A stretch of 64,000 bases of DNA from Maricurvus nonylphenolicus. Its GTDB lineage: Bacteria; Pseudomonadota; Gammaproteobacteria; Pseudomonadales; Cellvibrionaceae. The stretch covers positions 4,960,001 through 5,024,000 of the forward strand of contig NZ_AP031498.1 of NCBI RefSeq assembly GCF_042854845.1. The letters are read 5' to 3'. A model generated the notes under the pieces. That model worked only from the letters and a program-made list of their open reading frames with translations, ran no database searches and was not told the DNA's origin. Of this stretch, positions 43,013 to 52,602 are shown piece after piece (within the stretch, counting starts at the first letter, position 1; each line of letters starts with the position of its first letter). Position numbers and translations under genes: made by a program.

Positions 43013-46000
43013 AGCCATTATCCGCTGGTCCATCCATAATCGCATTCTGGTATTGATCATTGCACTTATGCTGACCGTTGCTGGCATCTATGCGGTAAAA
43101 CAAACACCGGTTGATGCCCTACCGGATCTGTCCGATGTGCAGGTCATTATTAAAACCCGCTATCCGGGGCAGGCTCCACAGGTTGTCGAAGATCAGGTGA
43201 CCTATCCACTGACCACCGCCATGTTATCTGTACCCGGCGCCGAAACAGTACGAGGATTTTCGTTTTTTGGCGACAGCTATGTGTATGTTATTTTCGATGA
43301 CGACACCGACCTCTATTGGGCTCGCAGCCGGGTACTGGAATATTTAAATCAGGTACAACTACCCGACAGCGCACAGGCCGAACTGGGCCCGGATGCCACC
43401 GGCGTCGGCTGGGTTTACCTCTACGCGCTGGTGGACAAAACGGGCCGCCACGATCTAAGCCAATTGCGCAGCCTGCAAGACTGGTTTTTAAAATTTGAAT
43501 TACAAACCGTGCCCGGCGTGTCGGAAGTTGCCAGCGTCGGCGGCATGGTTAAACAATATCAAGTACAGGTTGATCCGGACAAACTGCGCGCCTTTGGTAT
43601 CCCACTCAATCAAGTCAGCATGGCCATTCAACAAGCCAACCAGGAAGTGGGTGCCTCGGTTGTTGAAATGAGTGAAGCGGAATATATGGTGCGCGCCACC
43701 GGTTATATTAAAAGCCTGGATGACCTGCGCGATATCCCCATGGGCTTAAACCTGCAGGGCACACCACTGCTATTAAAAGATATTGCCGATATCAGCCTGG
43801 GCCCCCAAATGCGCCGCGGTATTACCGAGCTTAACGGCGAGGGTGAAGTGACCGGCGGTGTGGTAGTAATGCGTTTTGGCGAAAATGCTCAACAATCCAT
43901 CGCCGGAGTCAAAGAAAAATTAGCTACCCTGCAACAGGGATTACCGGAAGGCGTTGAAATAGTACCGGTTTACGACCGCTCCAGTTTAATTCAACGAGCT
44001 ATTGATAATCTCACGATCAGCCTGATGGAAGAGTTTGCCCTGGTGGCCTTGGTGTGTGTGGTGTTTCTATTCCATGTTCGCTCGGCACTGGTGGCAATTA
44101 TTACCTTGCCCTTAGGAATCTTGGCGGCGTTTTTAGTGATGAACTGGCAAGGGCTAAATGCCAATATTATGTCTTTGGGCGGTATTGCCATTGCCATTGG
44201 CGCCATGGTGGATGGCGCGATTGTGATGATTGAAAACCTGCACAAACATATCGAACAGTCACCACCCGATACTCCTCGCTGGCAATTGGTGGAAAAGGCC
44301 GCAACAGAAGTTGGGCCGGGACTGTTTTTCAGTTTGCTGATTATTACCGTCAGCTTTTTACCGGTGTTTACCTTGGAGGCCCAGGAAGGCCGATTATTTG
44401 CACCACTGGCCTTTACCAAAACCTATGCCATGGCCGCCGCAGCCATACTGGCAATTACCCTGGTGCCGGTATTGATGGGCTATATTGTTCGCGGCAATAT
44501 CGTTGCAGAAGATAAAAATCCCGTTAACCGCACCCTGATTGCACTTTACCGCCCCTGCATTCAGTGGGCACTGCGACATCCATTAATAACCCTGTCGCTG
44601 GCTTTTATTATTACCCTGTCAGGCCTATACCCACTCAAGCAACTGGGTTCGGAATTTATGCCGCCGCTGGATGAAGGCGATTTAATGTATATGCCAACCA
44701 CCCACCCGGGCATTTCCATTGGCAAGGCGCGACAACTGCTGCAACAAACCGATAAGTTAATTCGCACCGTGCCGGAAGTGGAAACCGTGTTTGGCAAAAT
44801 TGGTCGCGCCGATACCGCCACCGATCCCGCACCCCTGACCATGATAGAAACCTTTATCCAGTTAAAACCACGGGATCAATGGCGTGAAGGCCTAACGCCG
44901 AAACAGTTACGCGAAGAGCTCAACCAGTTGGTGCAATTACCCGGCCTGACCAACGCCTGGGTAATGCCCATTAAAACCCGTATCGATATGTTATCCACCG
45001 GTATTAAAACCCCTGTGGGTATTAAAGTGGCAGGACCGGAACTGGCGACCATCGAAAAAATCGGCGCCAACATCGAGCAGCTATTACTCACATTGCCCGA
45101 TACCGCTTCGGCCTATGCCGAACGTGTTGCGGGTGGCCGCTATATCAAAGTCGATATTAAACGCGCCCAAGCGGCACGTTACGGATTAAATATTGCCGAT
45201 ATTCAACAAGTGGTAGCCTCCGCCATTGGCGGCACCAATGTAACCCAAACCATCGAAGGCCTGGAACGCTATCCGGTTAACCTGCGTTACCCACAAGCAT
45301 TTCGGGATTCACCGGAACAGCTCGCACGTTTGCCGATAGTGACGCCCTCGGGCCAGCGTATTGCCCTGGGTGATGTGGCGCATATTTTTATCGAAGATGG
45401 TCCTCCGGGCATAAAAAGTGAAAACGCCCGCTTAAACGGCTGGATTTTTGTCGACCTGGCCACACAGGATATTGGCCGCTACGTTGCACAGGCCCAAACG
45501 CTGGTCAGCGATAATATTCAACTGCCACCCGGTTATTCCATTAACTGGGCAGGGCAATACGAATATATGCAACGGGCCAAGGAAAAGCTCACTTATGTGA
45601 TTCCCTTAACCCTCGCCATTATTGTGATTTTATTATTTATTAACTTCCGCCGTTTTACGGAAATTGGCATTTTGATCGGCACCCTGCCGCTGGCGGTGAT
45701 TGGCGGCTTATGGTTAATGCAATGGGCTGGATTTAATTTTTCCGTAGCCGTGGGCGTTGGCTTTATTGCCCTGGCAGGTGTGGCGGTAGAAACCGGTGTG
45801 ATTATGCTGGTGTATTTAAATCAGGCCTACAAGGAAATTAAAACTGAAAATCCATCTCCTGAAACACTACGACAAATCATCGGCCAAACGGCAAGCTCGC
45901 GGGTTAGGCCTATAGTGATGACCAGTGCTGCGGTAATTATTGGTTTGTTACCGGTGATGCTGGGAACAGGTACCGGATCGGAAGTGATGAGTCGGATAGC

Positions 46001-46112
46001 AGCACCTATGGTGGGCGGAATGGTCACAACAGTATTATTAACCTTATTGTTAATTCCAGTCCTGTTTTACCTAACAAAATCCTCAAAGACTAACAATAGA
46101 GACAATCTGTAA
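43005..46112 (+). CDS. cusA: CusA-type heavy-metal RND efflux transporter
   Basis: 1035 residues, 12 membrane helices, proton-driven export of Cu(I)/Ag(I) from periplasm or cytoplasm. HME-RND features are the N-terminal MIEAIIRWSIHNRILVLII, the transmembrane acidic region GAMVDGAIVMIENLHKH, and Met-containing pore segments (LMYMPTTHPG and NAWVMPIKTRIDML) that correspond to the CusA methionine ladder. It is coupled to cusB by an eight-base overlap. The Met residues favour monovalent Cu/Ag over divalent Zn/Co/Cd substrates, and the CueR-type promoter agrees. 226 bases with nothing recognisable follow before the next gene. Confidence 0.93.
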   Translation: MIEAIIRWSIHNRILVLIIALMLTVAGIYAVKQTPVDALPDLSDVQVIIKTRYPGQAPQVVEDQVTYPLTTAMLSVPGAETVRGFSFFGDSYVYVIFDDDTDLYWARSRVLEYLNQVQLPDSAQAELGPDATGVGWVYLYALVDKTGRHDLSQLRSLQDWFLKFELQTVPGVSEVASVGGMVKQYQVQVDPDKLRAFGIPLNQVSMAIQQANQEVGASVVEMSEAEYMVRATGYIKSLDDLRDIPMGLNLQGTPLLLKDIADISLGPQMRRGITELNGEGEVTGGVVVMRFGENAQQSIAGVKEKLATLQQGLPEGVEIVPVYDRSSLIQRAIDNLTISLMEEFALVALVCVVFLFHVRSALVAIITLPLGILAAFLVMNWQGLNANIMSLGGIAIAIGAMVDGAIVMIENLHKHIEQSPPDTPRWQLVEKAATEVGPGLFFSLLIITVSFLPVFTLEAQEGRLFAPLAFTKTYAMAAAAILAITLVPVLMGYIVRGNIVAEDKNPVNRTLIALYRPCIQWALRHPLITLSLAFIITLSGLYPLKQLGSEFMPPLDEGDLMYMPTTHPGISIGKARQLLQQTDKLIRTVPEVETVFGKIGRADTATDPAPLTMIETFIQLKPRDQWREGLTPKQLREELNQLVQLPGLTNAWVMPIKTRIDMLSTGIKTPVGIKVAGPELATIEKIGANIEQLLLTLPDTASAYAERVAGGRYIKVDIKRAQAARYGLNIADIQQVVASAIGGTNVTQTIEGLERYPVNLRYPQAFRDSPEQLARLPIVTPSGQRIALGDVAHIFIEDGPPGIKSENARLNGWIFVDLATQDIGRYVAQAQTLVSDNIQLPPGYSINWAGQYEYMQRAKEKLTYVIPLTLAIIVILLFINFRRFTEIGILIGTLPLAVIGGLWLMQWAGFNFSVAVGVGFIALAGVAVETGVIMLVYLNQAYKEIKTENPSPETLRQIIGQTASSRVRPIVMTSAAVIIGLLPVMLGTGTGSEVMSRIAAPMVGGMVTTVLLTLLLIPVLFYLTKSSKTNNRDNL

Positions 46113-46338
46113 GAAAAAAGGTCCAAGCAAACAATAGAATCACGAGCATCAAAGACAAGAGAAAGATCACTGTAGTGATATGTCCTGTCCAGAACCCATA
46201 AAGTAATCGCTCTTAACGAAACTACCGGCAGCAAGAAATCATTCGGTCTGAAGTCGACTAAATTAAAGTATGTTAAAGTAGTCAGTTACTACGGCACTGT
46301 GAGCAAGCGCCAGACATAAAAACACGAGGGTTACTGTT

Positions 46339-46938
46339 ATGGAATTCAGCAAAATGCGAACCATTCAAATCACAGCATATCTACTGTTAGCTCTGGCGGC
46401 TACACAGGTACTTTATACTGTGCTCTACATCGCCAAGGTTGATGTACCTCGGCAACTTCTATGGGGACTGGAAGGTGTACTCTTCACCATTCTCATAGCA
46501 TTTGCCGGAGCCGCGATGGTGCAGGCCAAAAACTCTCTCGTGGGATGGTCTGCTATTGCATTCAGCGCGGTGCTCAATGTAGTACAGGTTAGTATCGGCC
46601 TCACTATGTTCGAACCATTTCGCGAAGCGGCCAATCAGTTAGATACCCTTGGGGCTGTAGCAGGATCTGTCGTAGCCTTATCTTTTATGATCTATTACGC
46701 AGCGAAGTTCTTACTAGGCTTTGCTGCGCTTATTTTCGGAATGGCAACAATTGCCAAGGGAAACAAGTTGTTAGGAGGCTTAACTGTATTGGCTGGGGTT
46801 ATCGCCATGCTGGCCAATGCGACTTTGATCATTTTCGGGCGTGACGGCTTTCTACCTTCCCCCGTTGCAGGGGGATCGGGCGTCCTTGCGACCTTACTTC
46901 TAGCGCTTTGCTTGATGGGTACCGCCCAAGAAGACTAA
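46339..46938 (+). CDS. Unrecognised integral membrane protein
   Basis: 199 residues, about six hydrophobic segments (for example TAYLLLALAATQVLYTVLYI and TAQ-ending GVLATLLLALCLMGTAQED), no charged catalytic motif. I do not recognise a family. It stands alone between the copper operon and the metallo-hydrolase; a Shine-Dalgarno-like GAGGG (46326-46330) precedes the ATG by about eight bases. A strong palindromic terminator lies 90 bases past its stop. Confidence 0.65.
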   Translation: MEFSKMRTIQITAYLLLALAATQVLYTVLYIAKVDVPRQLLWGLEGVLFTILIAFAGAAMVQAKNSLVGWSAIAFSAVLNVVQVSIGLTMFEPFREAANQLDTLGAVAGSVVALSFMIYYAAKFLLGFAALIFGMATIAKGNKLLGGLTVLAGVIAMLANATLIIFGRDGFLPSPVAGGSGVLATLLLALCLMGTAQED

Positions 46939-47027
46939 GAGGTTCCCAGGAGAGCTCTTCATTTATGTGTGCATACTGCGTGATAGAGCTGGCTGTTGAT
47001 TAACAAGTGAGAATGGATCTTTAACAC

Positions 47028-47053
47028 AAAGCCCCGGCTATAGCCGGGGCTTT
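47028..47053. terminator. Bidirectional terminator
   Basis: Perfect 13-bp arms, AAAGCCCCGGCTA and TAGCCGGGGCTTT, with no loop bases, between two convergent genes. A and T runs flank the GC core, so it should work on both strands for the membrane protein gene and the metallo-hydrolase gene. Confidence 0.88.
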
Positions 47054-47100
47054 GTATCTACAGTGTCATAGATCTTTATACTGATTTTGACTCATTTTCA

Positions 47101-48213
47101 TTAAATATGCTCATGATCGTGTGGGAGATTCTGCGTTACTTTTTTCTTTTCCCACATGGTGTGGTCAAACCATTGCACAAATGAGCTGGGAAACCATGAC
47201 ATAACCTTTTCCAATCGTGGATTAAATAATAACCGGTGGGTTTCAACAAAGTTCATGTAAGTTCCCAAAAAAAGCGCAGAGGTGTGCTCCATACCGGGGT
47301 ATTTTTCCAGCATCTTCTCAATGACCTCATCGGAACTTTCGCTACCCTCTAATGCAGTCTCATAAGCTTCGATGTACGTCAGACTGTGTTCCAGCACAGC
47401 AGATGGCGTCATATCTGCGCTTTGACTCCGTGGTAGATGCCCTGGAATCACCACCTGTAAATCCATTTTCATATAATCACGTAATTGCTGTTTCCATATA
47501 GCACGGCTTGCCTTGGTACTGCCTCCCATCATCATATGTGCACGATAATAAGCAATATCATTGGGCAGCAGCGCTTTTAGATCAGGGATATACACTACTG
47601 TATGAGGCTCATCTTCATGACCAATACCAACATCACCATATTGATCATGCCAGAGTTGAATTTCCCTTCCTTCTAACATCAATACATCATGATCATAGGC
47701 CTCAAAAGGAAGCGACGGTACAGCGGCGTTATCACCAAAGCGTTTAACGGCGCGGGCATCATCGTCTGTCATACGCAGTTGTTGAAGTGCGGCCACCTTT
47801 GGCTCAGCAATAAATTTTGCATCAGGGAAGCGATCTTTGAGAATTCTAGCACCTTGTGAGTGATCAAGGTGTGCGTGACCTAAATACACATAAGTAAGTT
47901 TCTTGCCCATTTTTTCGATTTCATCGGCAAGGCGTTCAGACGCATATTTCGTTCCCTGTGTCGCAACAACTATCATCTCATTCTCGCCCACAATCAGGCT
48001 GGAAGAGACGTTTATCTCATTTGCTTCAGAAATAAAATGCGTAAGCTTGAGAGGGCTATCTGGTACAACTGCCTCATAAGTACGGAACGGCGTATCATCA
48101 AGTGCTGTCTTGGCTGTATTGCCTGGCTTTGAGCTGCCTCCTTGGATCCACAACCCAAGCGATACAAGTCCGACAACCAAAAGTGCTAAACAGCAAAGTA
48201 GTATTTTTTTCAT
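47101..48213 (-). CDS. Membrane-anchored metallo-beta-lactamase-fold hydrolase
   Basis: About 370 residues with an N-terminal signal or anchor (KKILLCCLALLVVGLVSLGLW). MBL metal motif HAHLDH (HxHxDH) and later GHED and IPGHLPRS stretches carry the further ligands. The ATG at 48213 has GAGGAG eight bases upstream; the 30 upstream in-frame codons are rejected. The C-terminal region (about 290-370) is helical and ends in HDHEHI. Divergent from the HxlR regulator, with two operator palindromes between them, so it is probably in that regulon. Substrate is unknown; such exported MBL proteins include lactonases and detoxifying hydrolases. Confidence 0.82.
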   Translation of the reverse strand: MKKILLCCLALLVVGLVSLGLWIQGGSSKPGNTAKTALDDTPFRTYEAVVPDSPLKLTHFISEANEINVSSSLIVGENEMIVVATQGTKYASERLADEIEKMGKKLTYVYLGHAHLDHSQGARILKDRFPDAKFIAEPKVAALQQLRMTDDDARAVKRFGDNAAVPSLPFEAYDHDVLMLEGREIQLWHDQYGDVGIGHEDEPHTVVYIPDLKALLPNDIAYYRAHMMMGGSTKASRAIWKQQLRDYMKMDLQVVIPGHLPRSQSADMTPSAVLEHSLTYIEAYETALEGSESSDEVIEKMLEKYPGMEHTSALFLGTYMNFVETHRLLFNPRLEKVMSWFPSSFVQWFDHTMWEKKKVTQNLPHDHEHI

Positions 48214-48429
48214 CAATGTTTGCTCCTCAAACAATAACCGGAAATCGATCTCCAGTATTGATTGGTTCGGGCTGTATATATCTGCATTGAACGGAATCAG
48301 CATCCCTGGAGCGTTACCTTCACAGATTCAGCGCCCGTTCAACATTTCAAGTGAAAAATAGACAGCTGGGATATATCCGCTCTATTTGTAAAGTGATTGC
48401 AATATACAGCCAGTTGAAATAACTCAAAT

Positions 48430-48450
48430 ATGGTTTCATAATGAAACCAT
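48430..48450. promoter_or_regulatory. 21-bp operator, site A (perfect palindrome)
   Basis: Arms ATGGTTTCAT and ATGAAACCAT around one central A: a perfect 21-bp palindrome 54 bases before the HxlR ATG. It defines the consensus for the region. Confidence 0.85.
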
Positions 48451-48466
48451 AAGGATGATATCCAAC

Positions 48467-48487
48467 ATGGTTTCATTTTACAACCAT
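48467..48487. promoter_or_regulatory. 21-bp operator, site B
   Basis: Left arm ATGGTTTCAT is perfect, while the right arm TTACAACCAT is degenerate. It ends 16 bases before the HxlR ATG, where binding would block its expression, and is 37 bases centre to centre from site A. Confidence 0.7.
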
Positions 48488-48503
48488 TTTAAGCGGAGGG
48501 GGC

Positions 48504-48827
48504 ATGGCAAAATACAAACCAGAAACCTGTCCAATTTCTCAATTTGCTGAAATTCTTGGCGATGGCTGGGGTTGGCTGATCTTGCGGGAGGCATTTCGTG
48601 GAACCAGCCGGTTCTCGGATTTTCGACGTGAGACGGGAATCGCCAAGAATATCCTCAAGTTACGTATTGATCGTCTTGTTGAGAATGGACTTATCGAACG
48701 GAAAAATATGGGGATATCTGGCCAACGCTATGAATATTTTCTAACTTTAAAAGGAAGGAGTCTCGAGCCTATTTTCCTTAACATCTTTGATTGGAGTAAG
48801 GATAACTTAAAGGACGAACGACAGTAG
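48504..48827 (+). CDS. HxlR-family transcriptional regulator
   Basis: 107 residues, a single winged-helix domain of the HxlR type: Cys8 in CPISQFAEILGDGW, then LREAFRGTSRFSDFRRETGIAKNILKLRIDRLVENGLIERK. HxlR proteins bind as dimers to palindromes and often respond to aldehydes, quinones or thiol modification through such a cysteine. Two copies of the 21-bp operator sit in its promoter, and copies stand at every other promoter up to 62.4 kb. It is the only regulator in that segment, so it is the leading candidate for the regional repressor. The evidence is positional. Confidence 0.9.
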   Translation: MAKYKPETCPISQFAEILGDGWGWLILREAFRGTSRFSDFRRETGIAKNILKLRIDRLVENGLIERKNMGISGQRYEYFLTLKGRSLEPIFLNIFDWSKDNLKDERQ

Positions 48828-49077
48828 TATGCATCCCTGAAAAGAGACTCTGCCTCCACAACCACTCTACCGATAATGGAAAGTATTTTACGGACTGGAT
48901 TTATTTTTGAAGCACGAAGCCCCAGGTTGACAACCCAACTCATTCAATTCGACCAGATATGCGAACTCGACTAACAATTTAATTCGCTGTTTCTATCTTT
49001 AAGCACAAGATATAAAGTAATAAAAGGGCATCTCAATTTTCCGTTTGCAATGCCCGATTGAAATTGCCAATGAGTAT

Positions 49078-51396
49078 TTATGCAACTTTTTCAATTTTTG
49101 CAGGTACTCTTTTATGCCAAGGCGTTCCTGCAAAAAAATCCTTATCATTGGTCGACGTTAAATCATTTACAGCAACGCCAACCCTAACTTCTCTACCGGT
49201 TTCATTAATATAATCCAGCCCCAAACCATTGGGCAGACTAACAAATCCATCGGGCTGATGATCAGTGACTTCAACATAGGTTTCAGCAGAACCTACTTTA
49301 GTTGTAATTTTTACACTGTCGCCATTAGCAAGCGATAATTTATTTGCATCTCCAGGACTAATATACAAGCTCGCCACCTTACTCTTTTTATCCCAAGAGG
49401 CATCACGAATAATGGTATTAGATGTTTCACTGCGACGCTGACCTGCCGTAAGAATAAAGGGATACTCCTTTGAGTCAGTCAATAGGTTTTCGTCAAGAGA
49501 ACACACCTGAGGAAACAGCTCCTCAAGATATAAACGAATACGTTTATCGGGGATATTCATACGATTCCAGGAGTCAGCATAATCCTCACCCGAATCAGTG
49601 AAGACTATACCGGACTTTTTGGTGATCAAATCATTAAACAGTTTTTCACCGGCCCGCCAGGCAGATCCGCCATAGCCTGCACGAGCAGCACTTTTCGGGT
49701 GCTTGCGTACAAACTGGTGCGCCAGCGGCCAAAATGTCGCTGTAGGTGCTAGCGCTCCTTTTTCAAGCGTTGTACCAAGTGTGCGGTAAAGCAGAGAGGG
49801 AGCAACACTAAACAGCTTCGGATTAATGGCTAACATAGCGCCAAAGGTTGCAGCAAAGACCTTACGTCCTAGTTTTGCCGCCGTTTTTAGTACCGTTACA
49901 TTAGCCTTGCTATAGCCGCCCAGCGCTTCGATCAAGCGACTATGTATTTCTGGTTCAGCCAGAGTACCCGCTAAAGGTTCCACTACCGGATGACGAATAT
50001 GGAAGGTATTCTTAGGGAAGTCGATTTGGAAAAATACACACTCAAACTTTTCAAATGAGCTGGAAGCTGGCAAGACATAACTGGCTTCCCTGGCGGTTTC
50101 TGTCATGGCAACATCAATGACGACAGAGAATTCCAAGGCCTGCATCGCTTCTCGCATTCGTTCGCTTTGGGCATAGGAATGTACCGGGTTCGAACTCTCG
50201 ATAATGGCCGCTCGGAACCTGTTGGGGTGATCGGTAATAATCTCATCAGGAATTTCGTTACAAGGTAGCAAGCCGGCGATGATTCTTGAACCTAATACTG
50301 GGCTCACTTTGGATGGAACAGCTTTGTTTTTGTCAGTACCTTTAGTTTTACCCACCTTGCCCTTACCCGCCTCGGTAAGCAGCAAAAGTGGGATGGCCAT
50401 ATTGGCCGTACCTTTTTTAGCAAAGTTACCGGTAATAACAAACATCACCTTTTGCAGGTAACTGACCAGCGTGCTGTTAATATTTTGCTGCACGCCTAGG
50501 TCTTCAAACACCGCTACGGAAGAAGCCTTGGCAATTCGATGTGCGGTTTCTCTTACCAGCGTCTCATCCAGTCCCGCCAATGTCGAATATTCTGTAACAG
50601 GCAGGGCCATAAAATGATCTTTAATCTGCTCAAAGCCGCTGGTGTGTTTTTCAATAAATGCTTTATCTTCCAGACCATCCTGAATAATGACGGCAATGAT
50701 GGCGGATAAGGCCCAGGCATCACCACCTGGAACCACCTGTAAGTGGTAATCAGCCATCTCAGCAGTTTTGGTTTTGCAGGGATCAAAGACCACCATAGAG
50801 CGCTTGGGATCTTTTACAATTTCACGTAAAACCTTACGCGACTGCGGGAAACCATGGGTATGCCAGGGATTTTTACCCAGGAAAACACTGACTTCCGCCT
50901 CTTCAAACCCGCCGTGGGCCGGGCCACCGAACATCTTGCCATTAACCCAAAACTCACCGGTTTTTTCCTGGGCTAGCGCATTACTGCGGTATTTTACCCC
51001 CAGAACCTTCTGTAACCCCTGACTATACATACCGCCAAGGTGATTACCCTGACCACCACCACCGAGGAAGAGAATTTTATCGCCACCGTGCTTTTCTTTA
51101 ACGGCTTTTAGGCCTGCAGCAACCTCAGCAATAGCAGTATCCCAATCTACCTTTTCGTAACTACCATCGGCTCTGCGGCGCATAGGAGAATCAATGCGAT
51201 CCTCACCCATTTGGTAATAATTCAATCTTGACGCCTTATCGCAGATATAACCTTCGGAAGAGGGGTTATCCCGATCACCTTTGATTTTAATCAGTTCACG
51301 ACCGTCTTTGCCGCCTGCGGTGACTTCCAGGCCGCAGTTTACACTGCATAAAATACACGCAGATTTCTTAACGTCGCCAGTTTGCACATAACTCAT
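49078..51396 (-). CDS. Orphan molybdopterin (Mo-bisMGD) oxidoreductase
   Basis: About 772 residues of the DMSO reductase superfamily. The N-terminal [4Fe-4S] site has Cys14, Cys17, Cys21 and Cys52 (C-x2-C-x3-C...C), and the C-terminal molydopterin-dinucleotide domain begins near residue 640 (LTAGQRRSETSNTIIRD). No Tat signal is present, so a cytoplasmic soluble enzyme is likely. No electron-transfer or membrane subunit is beside it. The ATG at 51396 is preferred; the start at 51438 lies inside an operator. It resembles uncharacterised formate dehydrogenase/nitrate reductase-like proteins common in actinobacteria and marine gammaproteobacteria. Substrate unknown. Its operator ties it to the lipid/ester regulon. 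Confidence 0.85.
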   Translation of the reverse strand: MSYVQTGDVKKSACILCSVNCGLEVTAGGKDGRELIKIKGDRDNPSSEGYICDKASRLNYYQMGEDRIDSPMRRRADGSYEKVDWDTAIAEVAAGLKAVKEKHGGDKILFLGGGGQGNHLGGMYSQGLQKVLGVKYRSNALAQEKTGEFWVNGKMFGGPAHGGFEEAEVSVFLGKNPWHTHGFPQSRKVLREIVKDPKRSMVVFDPCKTKTAEMADYHLQVVPGGDAWALSAIIAVIIQDGLEDKAFIEKHTSGFEQIKDHFMALPVTEYSTLAGLDETLVRETAHRIAKASSVAVFEDLGVQQNINSTLVSYLQKVMFVITGNFAKKGTANMAIPLLLLTEAGKGKVGKTKGTDKNKAVPSKVSPVLGSRIIAGLLPCNEIPDEIITDHPNRFRAAIIESSNPVHSYAQSERMREAMQALEFSVVIDVAMTETAREASYVLPASSSFEKFECVFFQIDFPKNTFHIRHPVVEPLAGTLAEPEIHSRLIEALGGYSKANVTVLKTAAKLGRKVFAATFGAMLAINPKLFSVAPSLLYRTLGTTLEKGALAPTATFWPLAHQFVRKHPKSAARAGYGGSAWRAGEKLFNDLITKKSGIVFTDSGEDYADSWNRMNIPDKRIRLYLEELFPQVCSLDENLLTDSKEYPFILTAGQRRSETSNTIIRDASWDKKSKVASLYISPGDANKLSLANGDSVKITTKVGSAETYVEVTDHQPDGFVSLPNGLGLDYINETGREVRVGVAVNDLTSTNDKDFFAGTPWHKRVPAKIEKVA

Positions 51397-51428
51397 CGGT
51401 AACAACCTCTTCTTAGCGCCCAAACCAT

Positions 51429-51449
51429 ATGGTTTCATAATAAAACCAT
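51429..51449 (-). promoter_or_regulatory. 21-bp operator, site C
   Basis: Arms ATGGTTTCAT and ATAAAACCAT around one A, one mismatch from perfect, 33 bases upstream of the preferred start of the molybdopterin enzyme. Confidence 0.82.
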
Positions 51450-51503
51450 GCTAGCCGCTATCGCCCTGTAAGTCACGATAAATCTGTGACCGGGTAGACT
51501 ACG

Positions 51504-52577
51504 CTATTGCGATCCAACCGATTGCTCAAACATCGCATCGTATACACTGGCCTTTGATTGCTCTTGCGGTGTTGCAAAGTAGTGTCCTCGTAATCGTATT
51601 ATCGCTGCTTGCTTATCCATGTCAGAAAGCCCTGCACTGGTTTGCAGTCCTTGTCGCTCACGACGGTAATGTTCATATCGCTGCTGCCAGGCAGCTTCTT
51701 GCCGTTGCTGATCTAAAATAATGTCTACACGCTCGGCAGAATAGATCCTCTCAAGCTGTTGTCGTTTTTCAGGAAGGCTTTGCCCGGATTGCAAAATCGC
51801 CATGGTGGTTTTTGCTGTGTTGGATCGTTCTTGCTTTCGCCTTTCAATCTGTGCCAGTTCTGGCGGAAGATTATTCACCAGTATTGTCAGCTGTTGCTTT
51901 TTATCCTCATCTGTTAGTGAAGGACTCCCCATGAGCTTCATTCTAGCCAGGGTATAATCACTGTAGGCTTCCTCTTCTGCGAAGATTGCCGTGGCCACCG
52001 CAGATCCGAGCTGCTCGCGACGCAGTGACGCCAAATATTGATAGGCCTGCGCCATAGCCTCAACAGGCGTTGCGCCAGTGGGTGGGGTTTCCGTTTGCAG
52101 ATACTGCTGGGCACGCTCTTTATAGATAAGGTAATCACTTAACACCTGTTTAACCTGCTTTGCAGCAGTAACAGGCAGATTCTCATCGGCATAATAGTGA
52201 ATAAACGCAACTATCAGCTCAGCATCAACATCGCCTACAGCTACAAATAGAAATTCAAAGAAATCTTTGATCTGAGGAGACAAAATCAGGTTGCCGTCAA
52301 CATCTGCCAACAACGCACCATCCATCTCGATATCCGCTAATCGAGCAGACAAGTCCGCATGACTAATCTTTTCCTGCGATTGCTGCAAGCCAGTTATTTC
52401 AGCAACTAACTCATTCTGATTAACTTCGGGGAAATAGATTTCCGGTACAGAAATAAGTGGCTCTTTTTTGGGATTTACCCGTTCTTGATACCTGACGGAA
52501 AAGCCAGTTATCAAGCAACCTAAAAGAACCACCCAGAGCCATTTGCGGCCTGTTACTTGCCGCAGCAATCTTCTCAT
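51504..52577 (-). CDS. lifO: Lipase-specific foldase (lipase chaperone)
   Basis: 357 residues with one N-terminal membrane helix (KWLWVVLLGCLITGFSV), as in Lif proteins that stay anchored in the inner membrane and fold secreted lipases in the periplasm. The Lif region reads LILSPQIKDFFEFLFVAVGD, close to the conserved RxxFDY-x-LSA motif. Long helical repeats with many Gln and Arg follow, typical of the extended helical linker. It is 25 bases after the lipase gene, its client. There is no type II secretion gene in the window, so secretion would use genes elsewhere. Confidence 0.88.
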   Translation of the reverse strand: MRRLLRQVTGRKWLWVVLLGCLITGFSVRYQERVNPKKEPLISVPEIYFPEVNQNELVAEITGLQQSQEKISHADLSARLADIEMDGALLADVDGNLILSPQIKDFFEFLFVAVGDVDAELIVAFIHYYADENLPVTAAKQVKQVLSDYLIYKERAQQYLQTETPPTGATPVEAMAQAYQYLASLRREQLGSAVATAIFAEEEAYSDYTLARMKLMGSPSLTDEDKKQQLTILVNNLPPELAQIERRKQERSNTAKTTMAILQSGQSLPEKRQQLERIYSAERVDIILDQQRQEAAWQQRYEHYRRERQGLQTSAGLSDMDKQAAIIRLRGHYFATPQEQSKASVYDAMFEQSVGSQ

Positions 52578-52602
52578 TACAAATATACTCTACGTCTTCA
52601 CC

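Noticed and set aside
27849..46027. Many antisense or alternative-frame open frames inside long genes
   Set aside because: They are shadows of high-coding-density genes without start signals or recognisable products.
51397..51438. Extra N-terminal codons of the molybdopterin enzyme
   Set aside because: They start inside operator C and add residues ahead of the usual Cys cluster start; the ATG at 51396 fits better.
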